From Micromonospora alfalfae (lineage in GTDB: Bacteria > Actinomycetota > Actinomycetes > Mycobacteriales > Micromonosporaceae): 64,000 nt of DNA. Within the stretch, counting starts at the first letter, position 1; every line of letters starts with the position of its first letter. Positions 25,021-34,483 of this stretch are shown one piece after another. The stretch spans positions 124,001 through 188,000 of the forward strand of contig NZ_JAKKFH010000006.1 of assembly GCF_022230925.1 (NCBI RefSeq). The letters run 5' to 3'. The notes below the pieces were generated by a model. That model was not told the origin of the DNA. It was given only the letters and a program-made list of their open reading frames with translations, and searched no databases. The position numbers were made by a program, and so were the translations under genes.

Positions 25021-28000
25021 ATCGACCTCAAGTGTGGACACTGCGCACGCGCGGCCGGGCCGGACGACCGCTTCTGCGGCGGGTGTGGCCAGCCGCTCGG
25101 GGTCAACTGTGCGCACTGCGGGCATGCCAACAGCACCGAGGTCAATTTCTGCACCAGCTGCGGTCAACCGCTGCGGGACCACGCCGTCGCGGTGCAGGAG
25201 GACCGGCGTCAGGTCAGCGTGCTCTTCGTCGACATAGTGGACTTCACCAGCTACGCGGAGCGGGCCGACCCGGAGCAGGCCCGCGGTCTGCAACAGACCT
25301 ACTTCGCCACCGTCCGCCGGATCGTGCACCAGTACGGCGGGGTGGTCGAGAAGTACATCGGCGACGCGGCGATGGCGCTGTTCGGCGCGCCGGTGGCCAC
25401 CGACAACGACGCTCTGCGGTGCGTCCGCGCCGGTCTGGAGCTGCAACGGAGCCTGGCCCGCCAGCCCGCCGGTCCGCAGCCGCCGCTGAGATTCCGGGTC
25501 GGCATCGCGACCGGCGAGGCCCTGGTCGACCTCTCCGCCACCCGCGACGGTGGGCAGGCCTTCGTGACCGGCGACGTTGTCAACACCGCTTCCCGTCTAC
25601 AGGGGTTCGCCCCGCCGGGTGGTGTCGTCGTCGACGAGAGCACCTGGTCGGCAACCCGACACGAGATGGAGTACGCCGACCAACCACCTGTCACCCTGCG
25701 CGGCCGGTCCGCGGTGAGCCGGATCTGGCTGGCCGTCCAGGTGCGACCGCACCGGGACCCGCGCGGCGCCGAACTGACCCCGATGGTGGACCGGGAACAC
25801 GAGCGCGGCCTGCTGGTCAACGCGCTGCACCGGATGGTGACCGAGCGAACCTCCCAGTTGGTGACGGTGTTCGGCCCGGCCGGTGTGGGCAAGAGCCGGC
25901 TGTTGCGCGAACTGGCCCGGCACGCCGGCAGCCTGCCCGGTCCGCCGATCACCTGGCTCGTCGGGCAGTGCCCGCCGTTCGGCGAGAACGTCACCTGGGC
26001 CGCCCTGTCCGACATCGTGAAGACCTGGGTGGGCGTGCCGGAGGTCGACGACCCGGTTGCGCTGCGCGAGCGGCTGCGCTCCCGGCTGGGGCAGCTCGCC
26101 GACCCGCACGCGACCCGGCTGGCCGAGGCGCTCGGGCCGCTGATCGGCGTACCCGGTGAACGGCTCACCCCCGGTGAGACCGAGGCCGCCTGGCGGCGGT
26201 TCCTGCTCGCCCTGGCGACCACCGGCCCGACCGTGCTGGTCTTCGAGGACATGCACTGGGCCGACCAGGCGATGCTCGCCTTCGTCGAGCAGTTGGGCGC
26301 GTCAGCGCGCGGCGTACCGCTGCTGGTCGTCGCCACCGCCCGGCCGGAGCTGCGGGAACGACACCCGGCCTGGACCGGCACGATCAGTGGCGCGATGTCC
26401 ATCTCGGTGCCGCCGATGCACGACACCGACATCGACACGCTCTACTCGCTGCTCCTCGGGCAGGCGACGCTGCCCTCCAGCTCGCGTACCCCGTTGATCG
26501 AGTTCGCCGACGGCAACCCGCTCTACGCTCAGGAGTACGCCCGGATGCTGCTGGACGGCGGCCTGCTCGACGCTGTCGGTTCGGCCGCCCGACCCGACCT
26601 CGACGGTGGCGCGGAGATGCCCCGCACCGTGCAGGCGGTCATCGCCAACCGGCTCGACCTGCTGGACCCGGCCGACCGGGCGGTGCTCCAGGCCGCCGCC
26701 GTGGTCGGCGTGGTGTTCTGGGCCGCGCCGGTGGCGATGGCGTTGGGACGGCCGGTGGAGTGGGTGGAGCGTGCGCTGGACCGCCTGCAACGCCGCGACC
26801 TGGTGTACGAGCAGAGCACGTCGACGATGCCCGGCCAGCCCGAGTACCGGTTCCGGCACATCCTGGTGCGTGACGTCTGCTACCAGCGGCTGCCCAGGGC
26901 CGAACGGGTGCTGCGCCACCAACGCACCGCCGACTGGATGGCACAGCTCACCGACGGCCGGCAGTACGACCTGGCCGAGGTGCTGGCCAACCATCGCTGG
27001 GCGGCGCACGAGATCGCCCGGACTGTCGGGTTGGACACCGCCCCCTACGCCCCGCCGGCGCGGGCCGCGCTGCACCGGGCGGCCCGCCGCGCGTACGAGC
27101 TGCACGCGCTGGACACCGCCGCCGCGCTGGTGGGCCGGGCGCTGGCCCTGGACGTCGGGCCCGACCCGGCGCTGGAGCTGTTCGACGCCGAGCTGGCGTT
27201 CTATCGGGACGGGGACGCCTTCCTGGTGGCGGGGGGCACCGACACCCTGACCCGGCTGGCCGCGCGGCTCACCACGAGCGGCGACCGGACGGGGGCGGCA
27301 CGCGCCTGGACGCTGCTCGCCACCGCCGCCTGGAGTCGGGCCGACCGCTCGACGACGCTGCACTGCCTGGACCAGGCGATCGGCATCTACGGCGACCTAC
27401 CGGACAGTCAGGAGAAGGCGGGCGCCCTACTGGAGCTGGCCCGGGTGCACATGCTCAACGCGGAGACCGAGCCGGCGTGCACCGCGGCGCGGGCGGCAGC
27501 GACCCTGGCCGAGCGGCTCCAGCTGCGCGAGGTCCAGGCCAACGCGCGGATCACCCTGGCCGTGGCGCGCTACCTGGCCGGCTCCGCCGAGGCGTTCCCG
27601 GAGCTGGCGAAGGTGACCGAGCACTGCCGGGTGGAGCGGCTGACCAGTCGACGCCGGGCGGTGCAGAACCTGGCCTGGGCGTTGCAGGAGGAGGGCGACC
27701 TGGCCGGCTCGGCCCGGTTGGTCGACGAGCAGCTCACCCTCGACCTGGGCGGTGAGCACAGCCTCGCCACCAGCTTCGCCGACCAGTGGGCGCGGTCGTA
27801 CTACGCGGGTGACTGGACGGCGGCGCTGGCGATGGCGGCGGAGTCGACCCGACGGCCGACCGCGGAGTGGGATCTGCACATCGTGGCGGTCTCGGGTTGG
27901 ATGCGCGGGCTGGCCGGAGCCGAGCTGGTCGGACCCGACGGGCCCGACGAAACTGCGGGGCCGGACGCAACGGGTGGGGATCTGGTCGAGCAGGCGCTGG

Positions 28001-28512
28001 TCGCGGCGCGACGCACCGGATTCCACCGGGTGCTGCGCTCCACCCTGGCGCACGCCGCTCTCTGTCGGGCGGTGCAGGGCCGCCGCGCCGAGGCGATGGC
28101 GCTGCTCACCGAGTTGGACGAGGACTGGCAACGGACCCGGATGATTCCGTTCGCGGAGTGGGTGCCAGCCGTCGGGCACGTCGCCGGGGTGCTCGGCGCG
28201 GACGCGGCCCGGCTGGTCCGGCAACTGCTCGACCGGGCACCCCGGATGACCCCGTGGGCTCACGCGGCCGGTCAGGTCGCCGACGCCACGTTGGCCCGGC
28301 ACGCCGGGGACGCCTCGACAGCGGGGAACCTGTTGCGCTCGGCGGCGGCGAGCTACGCCCGGATGGCCGACGTGACCGACGAGGTCATCACGCTGGCGCT
28401 GGCCGTCGGCCCGCTGGCCGAGACCGACCCACAGGCCGCCGCGGCGACCCGTGCCCGCCTGCACGGCTTCGCCACCCACCACCACGCCCCCGCCCTGCTC
28501 CACCTGCCCTGA
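25021..28512 (+). CDS. Zinc-ribbon, class III cyclase and AAA-type ATPase protein
   Basis: Very large signalling protein (about 1,163 residues). Two CxxC-x10-CxxC zinc ribbons (CGHC...CGGC and CAHC...CTSC) lie at about 5-50. A class III nucleotide cyclase follows (about 66-240) with both metal aspartates (FVDIVDFTSY), VEKYIGDAAMALFG and the GDVVNTASRL asparagine and arginine. The ATPase module has Walker A GPAGVGKSRLL near 285 and Walker B VLVFEDMHWAD near 405; helical, TPR-like sequence completes it. The ribbons are in frame with no stop, yet no ATG, GTG or TTG precedes them. GGAG at 25011-25014 fits an ATC start at 25021 (or CTG at 25015). The first conventional start, GTG 25192, would remove the ribbons. 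Confidence 0.85.
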   Translation: MDLKCGHCARAAGPDDRFCGGCGQPLGVNCAHCGHANSTEVNFCTSCGQPLRDHAVAVQEDRRQVSVLFVDIVDFTSYAERADPEQARGLQQTYFATVRRIVHQYGGVVEKYIGDAAMALFGAPVATDNDALRCVRAGLELQRSLARQPAGPQPPLRFRVGIATGEALVDLSATRDGGQAFVTGDVVNTASRLQGFAPPGGVVVDESTWSATRHEMEYADQPPVTLRGRSAVSRIWLAVQVRPHRDPRGAELTPMVDREHERGLLVNALHRMVTERTSQLVTVFGPAGVGKSRLLRELARHAGSLPGPPITWLVGQCPPFGENVTWAALSDIVKTWVGVPEVDDPVALRERLRSRLGQLADPHATRLAEALGPLIGVPGERLTPGETEAAWRRFLLALATTGPTVLVFEDMHWADQAMLAFVEQLGASARGVPLLVVATARPELRERHPAWTGTISGAMSISVPPMHDTDIDTLYSLLLGQATLPSSSRTPLIEFADGNPLYAQEYARMLLDGGLLDAVGSAARPDLDGGAEMPRTVQAVIANRLDLLDPADRAVLQAAAVVGVVFWAAPVAMALGRPVEWVERALDRLQRRDLVYEQSTSTMPGQPEYRFRHILVRDVCYQRLPRAERVLRHQRTADWMAQLTDGRQYDLAEVLANHRWAAHEIARTVGLDTAPYAPPARAALHRAARRAYELHALDTAAALVGRALALDVGPDPALELFDAELAFYRDGDAFLVAGGTDTLTRLAARLTTSGDRTGAARAWTLLATAAWSRADRSTTLHCLDQAIGIYGDLPDSQEKAGALLELARVHMLNAETEPACTAARAAATLAERLQLREVQANARITLAVARYLAGSAEAFPELAKVTEHCRVERLTSRRRAVQNLAWALQEEGDLAGSARLVDEQLTLDLGGEHSLATSFADQWARSYYAGDWTAALAMAAESTRRPTAEWDLHIVAVSGWMRGLAGAELVGPDGPDETAGPDATGGDLVEQALVAARRTGFHRVLRSTLAHAALCRAVQGRRAEAMALLTELDEDWQRTRMIPFAEWVPAVGHVAGVLGADAARLVRQLLDRAPRMTPWAHAAGQVADATLARHAGDASTAGNLLRSAAASYARMADVTDEVITLALAVGPLAETDPQAAAATRARLHGFATHHHAPALLHLP

Positions 28513-28540
28513 GCGCCGAGCGGGCCGGCACGGCGGTGAC

Positions 28541-29233
28541 TCAGGCGGCCAGCGGCGTCGGGACGGGCTGCTTGAGCTTCTGGGCGTAGACGTCGACGTA
28601 CTCCCGACCGGAGAGCTCCATCAACTCGTACATGATCTCGTCGGTGACAGCGCGCTCGACGAACCGGTCGCCGGCCAGCCCGGCGTAGCGGGAGAAGTCC
28701 AGCGGCGCCCCGAAGCGGATCCTCACCCGGTCGATCCTGGGGATGAGCTTGCCCGGCGGCTGGATCTCGTCGGCGTTGAGCATCGCCACCGGCACCACCA
28801 CCGCGCCGCTCTCCAGGGCGAGCCGGGCCACCCCGGTCTTGCCCCGGTAGAGCCGCCCGTCCGGGGAGCGGGTGCCCTCGGGGTAGATGCCGGCCACTCC
28901 CCCGGCCCGCAGCACCTGCAACTGGGTGTCCAGGGCGGCGCGCGCGGCCCGGCCACCGGAGCGGTCCACCGGAATCGTGCCGGTGCCGACGAAGAACATC
29001 CTGGTCAGCCAGCCCTTGATTCCCTTGCCGGTGAAGTACTCGGCCTTGGCGACGAAGGTGACCTTCCGGGCGGTGATCAACGGCGTGAAGATCGAGTCGG
29101 AGAAGGAGAGGTGGTTGCTCGCGAGGATCACCGGACCGGTCGCCGGCACGTTGCGCAGGCCCTCCACCTGCGGGCGGAAGATCAGCTTGAGCAGCGGACC
29201 GAGGATGACGTACTTCAGCAGCCAGTAGAGCAC
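28541..29233 (-). CDS. Rv2182c-type 1-acylglycerol-3-phosphate acyltransferase
   Basis: PlsC-family acyltransferase of 230 residues for phospholipid or glycolipid synthesis. A short membrane segment (LYWLLKYVILGPLLKLIF) leads to the HX4D motif (NHLSFSD), then the substrate motif YPEGTRSPDGRLYRGKTGVA and a later PVAMLNADEI. GTG at 29233 has GGAAAGGA upstream at a good distance. A TAGGCT -10 box on the minus strand (29287-29292) is a credible promoter. By gene order it is the Rv2182c equivalent; a paralogue is found at 45198. The 325 bases up to the next gene (29559) contain this promoter and nothing else clear. Confidence 0.9.
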   Translation of the reverse strand: MLYWLLKYVILGPLLKLIFRPQVEGLRNVPATGPVILASNHLSFSDSIFTPLITARKVTFVAKAEYFTGKGIKGWLTRMFFVGTGTIPVDRSGGRAARAALDTQLQVLRAGGVAGIYPEGTRSPDGRLYRGKTGVARLALESGAVVVPVAMLNADEIQPPGKLIPRIDRVRIRFGAPLDFSRYAGLAGDRFVERAVTDEIMYELMELSGREYVDVYAQKLKQPVPTPLAA

Positions 29234-29286
29234 CGGCGTCCTTTCCCGTGGTGTGCCCGCGACAGCGCCAGCCGTCGTCGCCGCCG

Positions 29287-29292
29287 AGCCTA
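29287..29292 (-). promoter_or_regulatory. -10 box of acyltransferase gene
   Basis: Minus-strand TAGGCT, about 54 bases before the GTG start, leaving a short leader that contains the GGAAAGGA ribosome site. Confidence 0.35.
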
Positions 29293-29558
29293 CGAAGCGA
29301 GCGCTCTCACCACAACGGACGACGTTCCGGGGCTGAGGCATCGAGCCGTCCCGCGATCACCGAGATCGCACTTGTCGCGCAAGAACGGACAAAGGAGCCC
29401 CGCCGCGACCTGCGGGAGCAGCCGTGACTTTGGAAGACGCGACACAACGCACTCCCGGAACCATGCCCTGACGTGTCACGATTCAGAGCACGGCGTGCGG
29501 ACTGGCGCCGAAGGGCTGCGGTGGCCGCGCCGGAAGGCGCGTTAAGGGGGATGTCCGG

Positions 29559-30410
29559 GTGTCAGCGGGTGGGGCCCGCCGGGGACGGCGGGACAACGGG
29601 CTCGACGCGAACGAGTACGCCGTCGTCGGCGATGTCGATCCGCGCGTCGGTGAGCACCTGCTCGACGTGCTGGCCGCCGGCGGGATCGCCGCCTACCTCC
29701 AGCCCTCCGCCGACCTCAACCCGGTCACCCGCACCACCACGGTGCCGGCCCGGCCGGTCGACAGGCTCTACGTCGACCGCTCGCACCTGACCACCGCCCG
29801 GGACTACCTCACCCAGCTCGCCGACGAGACCGCTCCGGAGCAGCCACCGGCTCGCGACGAACCGGACATCGACGCCGAGTGGGCGCGGATCGTGGCGGGT
29901 TTCCACACCACCTCCACGCCCGGTGACCACCCGTGGCCGGCCTCGGAGGACGTGGACGAACGGGACAGCCGGGACGAGCCGACCTCCGGGCCGCTGGCCC
30001 GCTCCGGCACCGACGAACCCGGTCCGACAGCCACCGACGTTCGCCGGCTGCCGTCCGCGACGGACATCTCCGGGATCTCCGTCGGGCGCGGCACCCGACC
30101 GGACGAGCCGTCGCTGCTGGACGGGTTGGACACCTTCGGCGCCGACCTGCCCGACGACGAGGACGACGAGGGCTACCACCCGCCGCCACCGCCACCGCTG
30201 CCGCGGGTCAGCAAGTACGCGGTGATCGGCGTGCTCGGGGTGGTCGTCGGGTTCGTGCTGTTCCTCTTCCCGTGGCTGCTCCCGATCGACCGCTCTGCGG
30301 TCACGCTGTTCGGCTTCACCGGCATCCTGGCCGGTTTCGTCACGCTGATCTGGCGGCTGCGTCCCGGCGACGAGGAAGACGACGACCCGGACAACGGCGC
30401 CGTCGTCTGA
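29559..30410 (+). CDS. Membrane protein with DUF2007-like N-terminal domain
   Basis: Protein of 283 residues. The first 80 residues (EYAVVGDVDPRVGEHLLDVL, AAGGIAAYLQP, PVDRLYVDRSHLTTARDYLT) resemble DUF2007, a small ferredoxin-fold domain often called a putative signal-transducing domain. A long acidic, proline-rich and probably disordered middle follows, then two membrane helices near the C terminus (VIGVLGVVVGFVLFLFPWLL and VTLFGFTGILAGFVTLIW) and an acidic tail. The GTG start has an AAGGGGG site. It is unlinked functionally to otsA downstream as far as I can tell. Confidence 0.72.
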   Translation: MSAGGARRGRRDNGLDANEYAVVGDVDPRVGEHLLDVLAAGGIAAYLQPSADLNPVTRTTTVPARPVDRLYVDRSHLTTARDYLTQLADETAPEQPPARDEPDIDAEWARIVAGFHTTSTPGDHPWPASEDVDERDSRDEPTSGPLARSGTDEPGPTATDVRRLPSATDISGISVGRGTRPDEPSLLDGLDTFGADLPDDEDDEGYHPPPPPPLPRVSKYAVIGVLGVVVGFVLFLFPWLLPIDRSAVTLFGFTGILAGFVTLIWRLRPGDEEDDDPDNGAVV

Positions 30411-30469
30411 CGGTCGGCCCGCATCCCGGGACAGCAGCGCCCCGCCGGGTGCGTAACAGTGGTGTAACT

Positions 30470-30480
30470 TACTGTCAGTA
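30470..30480. promoter_or_regulatory. Short palindrome upstream of otsA
   Basis: TACTGTCAGTA is a perfect 5-base-arm palindrome in the AT-richer segment about 90 bases before otsA. It could be an operator, but no regulator is evident. Confidence 0.25.
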
Positions 30481-30569
30481 GGAATACCGCTGTACGTCAC
30501 TTCCCCCGCTGACTGACCGGTTTTTCCTTGCTCGCGGCGGTCAGTCCTCTGCTGATCGGAATGCCCGAG

Positions 30570-32066
30570 ATGCGACAGAGTTCTCTCGTGGTGGTGGCCA
30601 ACCGCCTCCCCATCGACGACAACCAGGCCCCGGACGGGGCCTGCGAGTGGCGGCGCAGCCCGGGCGGGTTGGTCAGCGCGCTGCACCCGCTCCTGCGGCA
30701 CACCCCGGCGACCTGGGTCGGCTGGGCCGGTGGCACCGGGCCGGCCCCCGCCCTGCCGGACGTCGACGGCGTGCGGATGCACACCGTCGCGCTCAGCCCG
30801 GAAGACCTGCGCGACCACTACGAGGGGTTCGCCAACGCCACCCTCTGGCCGCTCTACCACGACTCCGTGGAACAGCCGCAGCACCACCGCCGGTGGTGGG
30901 AGGCGTACCAGCGGGTCAACCAGCGCTTCGCCGAGGCGACAGCGGAGGTCGCCGAGCCGGGCGCCGTGGTCTGGGTGCAGGATTACCACCTGCAACTGGT
31001 CCCCGGTCTGCTGCGCGCGCTCCGCCCGGACCTGCGCATCGGGTTCTTCCTGCACGTGCCGTTCCCGCCACCGGAGCTGTTCATGCAACTGCCCCGCCGG
31101 GCCGAACTGCTGCGCGGCATGCTCGGCGCCGACCTGGTCGGCTTCCAGCGGGTGCAGGCGGCGCACAACTTCGCCCAGTTGGTGACCCGGGTGCTGGAGC
31201 TGCCGGCCACCGACCGGCGGATCGGCATCGACGACCGGGTCGTCCGTATCGGCGCGTTCCCGGTCTCCATCGACACCGCCGAGATGGCAGCGCTCGCCGA
31301 CCGCCCGGACGTGGCCGCCCGGGCCCACCGGCTCCGTCAGGACCTCGGCGATCCCCGGCAGGTGGTCCTCAGCGTGGACCGGATGGACTACACAAAGGGC
31401 ATCGAGCAGCGCCTGAAGGCGTACAGCGAGTTGCTCGCCAGCGGTGACGTCAAGGTCCGCGACACGGTGCTGGTGCAGGTCGCCATGCCGAGCCGGGAAC
31501 GTGTCGGCCAGTACCAGATCCTGCGCGAGCGCATCGAACGCGAGGTCGGCCGGATCAATGGCGAGTTCGGCCGGGTCGGTGAGCCCGCGATCCACTACCT
31601 CACCCAACCCTTCGACCGGGCCGAGCTGGCCGCTCTCTACCGGGTCGCCGACGTGATGGCGGTGACCCCGCTGCGCGACGGAATGAACCTGGTCGCCAAG
31701 GAGTACGTGGCCGCGCGGGTCGACGACACCGGCGCACTGCTGCTCAGCGAGTTCGCCGGCACCGCCGCCGAACTGTCCCAGGCGTACCTGGTCAACCCGC
31801 ACGACCTGGAAGGGCTCAAGCAGGGCCTGCGCGCGGCGCTGCGGGCCGACCCGGCCGACACCACCCAGCGGATGCGGGCCATGCGCGCCCACCTGCACCA
31901 ACACGACATCCGGGCGTGGGCCCGCTCCTACCTGCGCGCCCTGGACGAGGGCGGGGGCCTGGTCAGTCGCCTGACCAGCACCGACACCGGCTCCGACGGC
32001 GGCGCTCGGGTGCCCCGGCCGGCCACCCCGGCCGGCAGCCCGGCCGTCCACCAGGCCGGCGGCTGA
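30570..32066 (+). CDS. otsA: Trehalose-6-phosphate synthase
   Basis: GT20 glycosyltransferase of 498 residues making trehalose 6-phosphate from a nucleotide-glucose and glucose 6-phosphate. The start segment SLVVVANRLPIDDN, the RSPGGLVSAL loop, VWVQDYHLQLVPGLLR, IGFFLHVPFPPPELF, and VDRMDYTKGIEQRL with MPSRERV match OtsA through the whole length. The C terminus has the nucleotide-binding ATPLRDGMNLVAKEY-type block (VTPLRDGMNLVAKEYV). Nearby in-frame ATGs at 30528 and 30561 make the exact start uncertain; 30570 begins at the conserved part. No otsB phosphatase gene is adjacent in the window. Confidence 0.93.
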   Translation: MRQSSLVVVANRLPIDDNQAPDGACEWRRSPGGLVSALHPLLRHTPATWVGWAGGTGPAPALPDVDGVRMHTVALSPEDLRDHYEGFANATLWPLYHDSVEQPQHHRRWWEAYQRVNQRFAEATAEVAEPGAVVWVQDYHLQLVPGLLRALRPDLRIGFFLHVPFPPPELFMQLPRRAELLRGMLGADLVGFQRVQAAHNFAQLVTRVLELPATDRRIGIDDRVVRIGAFPVSIDTAEMAALADRPDVAARAHRLRQDLGDPRQVVLSVDRMDYTKGIEQRLKAYSELLASGDVKVRDTVLVQVAMPSRERVGQYQILRERIEREVGRINGEFGRVGEPAIHYLTQPFDRAELAALYRVADVMAVTPLRDGMNLVAKEYVAARVDDTGALLLSEFAGTAAELSQAYLVNPHDLEGLKQGLRAALRADPADTTQRMRAMRAHLHQHDIRAWARSYLRALDEGGGLVSRLTSTDTGSDGGARVPRPATPAGSPAVHQAGG

Positions 32067-32085
32067 GCGCCGACGGCCTGGCCTC

Positions 32086-32907
32086 TCAGTGCGCCACCGG
32101 CTCCTTCTCCAGCCAGTCCAGGATCGCGTCGATCGGCTCCGCCCACCGCGCGTCCAGCATCAGGTCGTGGCCCATTCCGGGAAAGAGCAGCGGGGCCGAC
32201 CCGTACCGGCGGGCCACCCGGGTCAATGTCGACGCCGGCACCACCCGGTCGTCCGGGCTGCCCAGCACCAACACCGGGGGCGCGCCCACGGCCGGCTCGG
32301 CCTCCGGCTCGCCCAGCAGCGCCCACTGGGCCCGCCGACCCGCCCGACCGAGGCGTCCGACATACCGCCGGGCCTCCTCGTCGGGCAACTCGCGGCTGAA
32401 CAGCTGCCCCCGGTTGAGCCGCAACGGCCCACCGAACACCGCCGGCAACGTGCCCGCCGGGTTGCGGCGCAACGCCGCGCCCAGCACCCCCCAGCCGCCG
32501 AAGACCGGCGCCACCAGCACCGCGCCCCGCGCCGGGTAGCGGGCCAACGCGTGTGCCACCACCAGGGCCCCGGCGCCGTGCCCCACCAGCACCGCCTGCC
32601 GCGGCAGGCTCGCCGCCACCTGGACCACGTCGTGGGCGTACGCCCGCAGCGTCGCCTCCGGCGCCGGCTCGCTGCCACCGTGCCCGCGCAGGCTCACCGC
32701 GTACGCCGGGAACCCGCGCGACGCCACGTGACCCAACCAGTGCTCGGCGAACGCCCACGCGCCGTGCCCGAACCCGGGGACGAACAGCAGCGGCGGCCGC
32801 CCCTCCTCCAGCTCGGGGACCGCGCTGAGCACCTCCCGCCGGGCCGGCCGTACCGGCCGGGACCACTCCCGGCCCCGCATGATCCGCAGCTCGCTACTAG
32901 CGCTCAC
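32086..32907 (-). CDS. Alpha/beta hydrolase fold protein lacking the nucleophile serine
   Basis: Alpha/beta hydrolase fold protein of 273 residues. The oxyanion-side block PPLLFVPGFGHGAWAFAEHW, the strand PAYAVSLRGHGGSE, the acid-bearing GSPDDRVVP and the histidine in FPGMGHDLMLD are all in place. The nucleophile elbow, normally G-x-S-x-G, reads G109-H-G111-A-G113, so serine is replaced by glycine (codon GGC). Classical serine hydrolysis is therefore unlikely; it may bind a ligand or use another chemistry. It is downstream of the flavin monooxygenase on the same strand, with 52 bases between. ATG 32907 is likely; a later ATG at 32880 is possible. Confidence 0.85.
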   Translation of the reverse strand: MSASSELRIMRGREWSRPVRPARREVLSAVPELEEGRPPLLFVPGFGHGAWAFAEHWLGHVASRGFPAYAVSLRGHGGSEPAPEATLRAYAHDVVQVAASLPRQAVLVGHGAGALVVAHALARYPARGAVLVAPVFGGWGVLGAALRRNPAGTLPAVFGGPLRLNRGQLFSRELPDEEARRYVGRLGRAGRRAQWALLGEPEAEPAVGAPPVLVLGSPDDRVVPASTLTRVARRYGSAPLLFPGMGHDLMLDARWAEPIDAILDWLEKEPVAH

Positions 32908-32959
32908 CGTGCCAGCCTTTCGTTCGCGACTGCGGGGCTCGCAAGCTCACTCCTCGCGC

Positions 32960-34366
32960 TCACTTGCCCTCCAGCTCGACCAGGGCGCGTTGGATGGCGC
33001 GCAGGTAGTCGGCGTGCCCGACCTCGAACCAGTGCCGGCTGCTGTCCTTGACCGGCCCGGAGTACCGCTCCCCCGCCCGCTCCCGCACCCGAGACGCGAA
33101 CGCGGTGGCCCGTTCCGGCCGGTCCCGACGGGCCTGGAGCAGCCTGGCGAAGAGCACCGTCTGCCAGTGCGACAGGGTGAACAACCCGGAGTCAGGTTGC
33201 AGCAGGCCGGCGACGGCCAGGGTCGGATGCCCCGGGGTGAACGCGTTGAGCCACAGTGTGGGCCGGCCCGTGCCCGCGCTGTCGGCGAACACCGACGCGT
33301 CGAGGAACTCGAAGCGCGGCAGGTAACCGGTGGCGAAGACGACCACCTCGGGGTCGATCTCGCGGCCGTCGGCCAACTCCACCGCGTACGGGTGGAACCG
33401 GGCGACGTCCGGCACCGGGCCGATCCCGCCGTGGCCCACGTAGTACACGAGCTGACTGTTCGCGATCGGGTGCGTCTCGTACACCCGGTGGTCGGGCTTG
33501 GGCAGGCCGAAGCGGGTCAGGTCGCCGACGGTCAGCCGCAGCGTCCAGTGGTAGAGCCACTGCCGCACCCGCAGCGGCACCCGCAGCGCCAACAGGCTGT
33601 CGTTCACCTGGTCGGCGGGGCGACCGAGCACGTACTTCGGCGCGTACCAGTAGCCCCGGCGGGTGGAGTGCCAGCAGCGCGACGCCTGCTGGGCGGCCTC
33701 GACAGCGATGTCGCAGCCGGTGTTGCCGGCACCGACCACCAGCACCCGCTTGCCGCGCAGCTGCGCCGGGTCCTTGTAGGACGAGGCGTGCATGATCTCG
33801 CCGCGGAACTCCTCCAGGCCCTCGTAGCGGGGCAGCTTCGGCGACCAGTTGTGGCCGTTGGCGATCACCACGGCGGCGTACCGGGCGGTGCGCTCGGGGC
33901 CGTACCCGCCGGTGGAGCGGGTGGTCACGTCCCACCGGTCCCCGTCGACGGGCTCGACCCGGATCACCTCGGTGCCGAACCAGATGTGCGAACGCAGGTC
34001 GAAGTGGTCGGCGTACCGCTCGAAGTAGGACAGCAGCTGACCGTGGTGCGGGTAGTCCGGCCAGGAGTCCGGCATCGGGAAGTCGGGGAACTGGGTGAAC
34101 GGCTTCGACGAGATCAGGTGGGTGCTGGCGTACACCGGGCTGCGGTCGTGCCGCCAGTTCCAGGCGCCGCCGACGCCCGTCTCCCGCTCGTAGCAGTCCA
34201 CGCCGAACCCGTGCTCGCGCAGGTTCTTGATGGCCGTCAGGCCGCTGGCCCCGGCCCCGATGACGCAGACCGTGTCGCCCCGGTCGGAGACCGGGCGGCC
34301 GTCGCTGTTCGCCGCGGGCGAGGTCGCCTCCGGGTCGGGCCGGCCGTGGTCGGTGGAGGTGGACAC
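32960..34366 (-). CDS. Flavin-containing monooxygenase family protein
   Basis: Class B flavoprotein monooxygenase of about 468 residues. FAD site VCVIGAGASGLTAIKNLREH, the FMO fingerprint FRGEIMHASSYKD (FxGxxxHxxxY), and an NADPH site VLVVGAGNTGCDIAVEAA occur in the right order; ATGYLPRFEFLD is the C-terminal FMO block. The N terminus before residue 30 is low-complexity. The start is uncertain: AAAAGGAG abuts ATG 34375 but sits nine bases from GTG 34366, which I prefer. Substrate unknown. The protein and the hydrolase-fold gene downstream may form an operon. Confidence 0.88.
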   Translation of the reverse strand: MSTSTDHGRPDPEATSPAANSDGRPVSDRGDTVCVIGAGASGLTAIKNLREHGFGVDCYERETGVGGAWNWRHDRSPVYASTHLISSKPFTQFPDFPMPDSWPDYPHHGQLLSYFERYADHFDLRSHIWFGTEVIRVEPVDGDRWDVTTRSTGGYGPERTARYAAVVIANGHNWSPKLPRYEGLEEFRGEIMHASSYKDPAQLRGKRVLVVGAGNTGCDIAVEAAQQASRCWHSTRRGYWYAPKYVLGRPADQVNDSLLALRVPLRVRQWLYHWTLRLTVGDLTRFGLPKPDHRVYETHPIANSQLVYYVGHGGIGPVPDVARFHPYAVELADGREIDPEVVVFATGYLPRFEFLDASVFADSAGTGRPTLWLNAFTPGHPTLAVAGLLQPDSGLFTLSHWQTVLFARLLQARRDRPERATAFASRVRERAGERYSGPVKDSSRHWFEVGHADYLRAIQRALVELEGK

Positions 34367-34483
34367 CGGGGACATCTCCTTTTGGTACGGCAGGCGTGCC
34401 GGTCGCCGCGAAATCCTCTCCACAACCGGGCCGGATGTCCAGTCCTGAGCCGGACGCGCCGACGGTCGAGCCGGGGTCGGGGG

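Noticed and set aside
25192..28512. GTG at 25192 as the start of the cyclase-ATPase
   Set aside because: The 57 codons before it encode two zinc ribbons in the same frame, and no ribosome site precedes this GTG. I prefer a non-AUG start near 25021 but keep this as the fallback.
29562..32051. 829-codon minus-strand frame across otsA and the DUF2007-like gene
   Set aside because: It lies antisense to a textbook trehalose-6-phosphate synthase and shows no recognisable motif.
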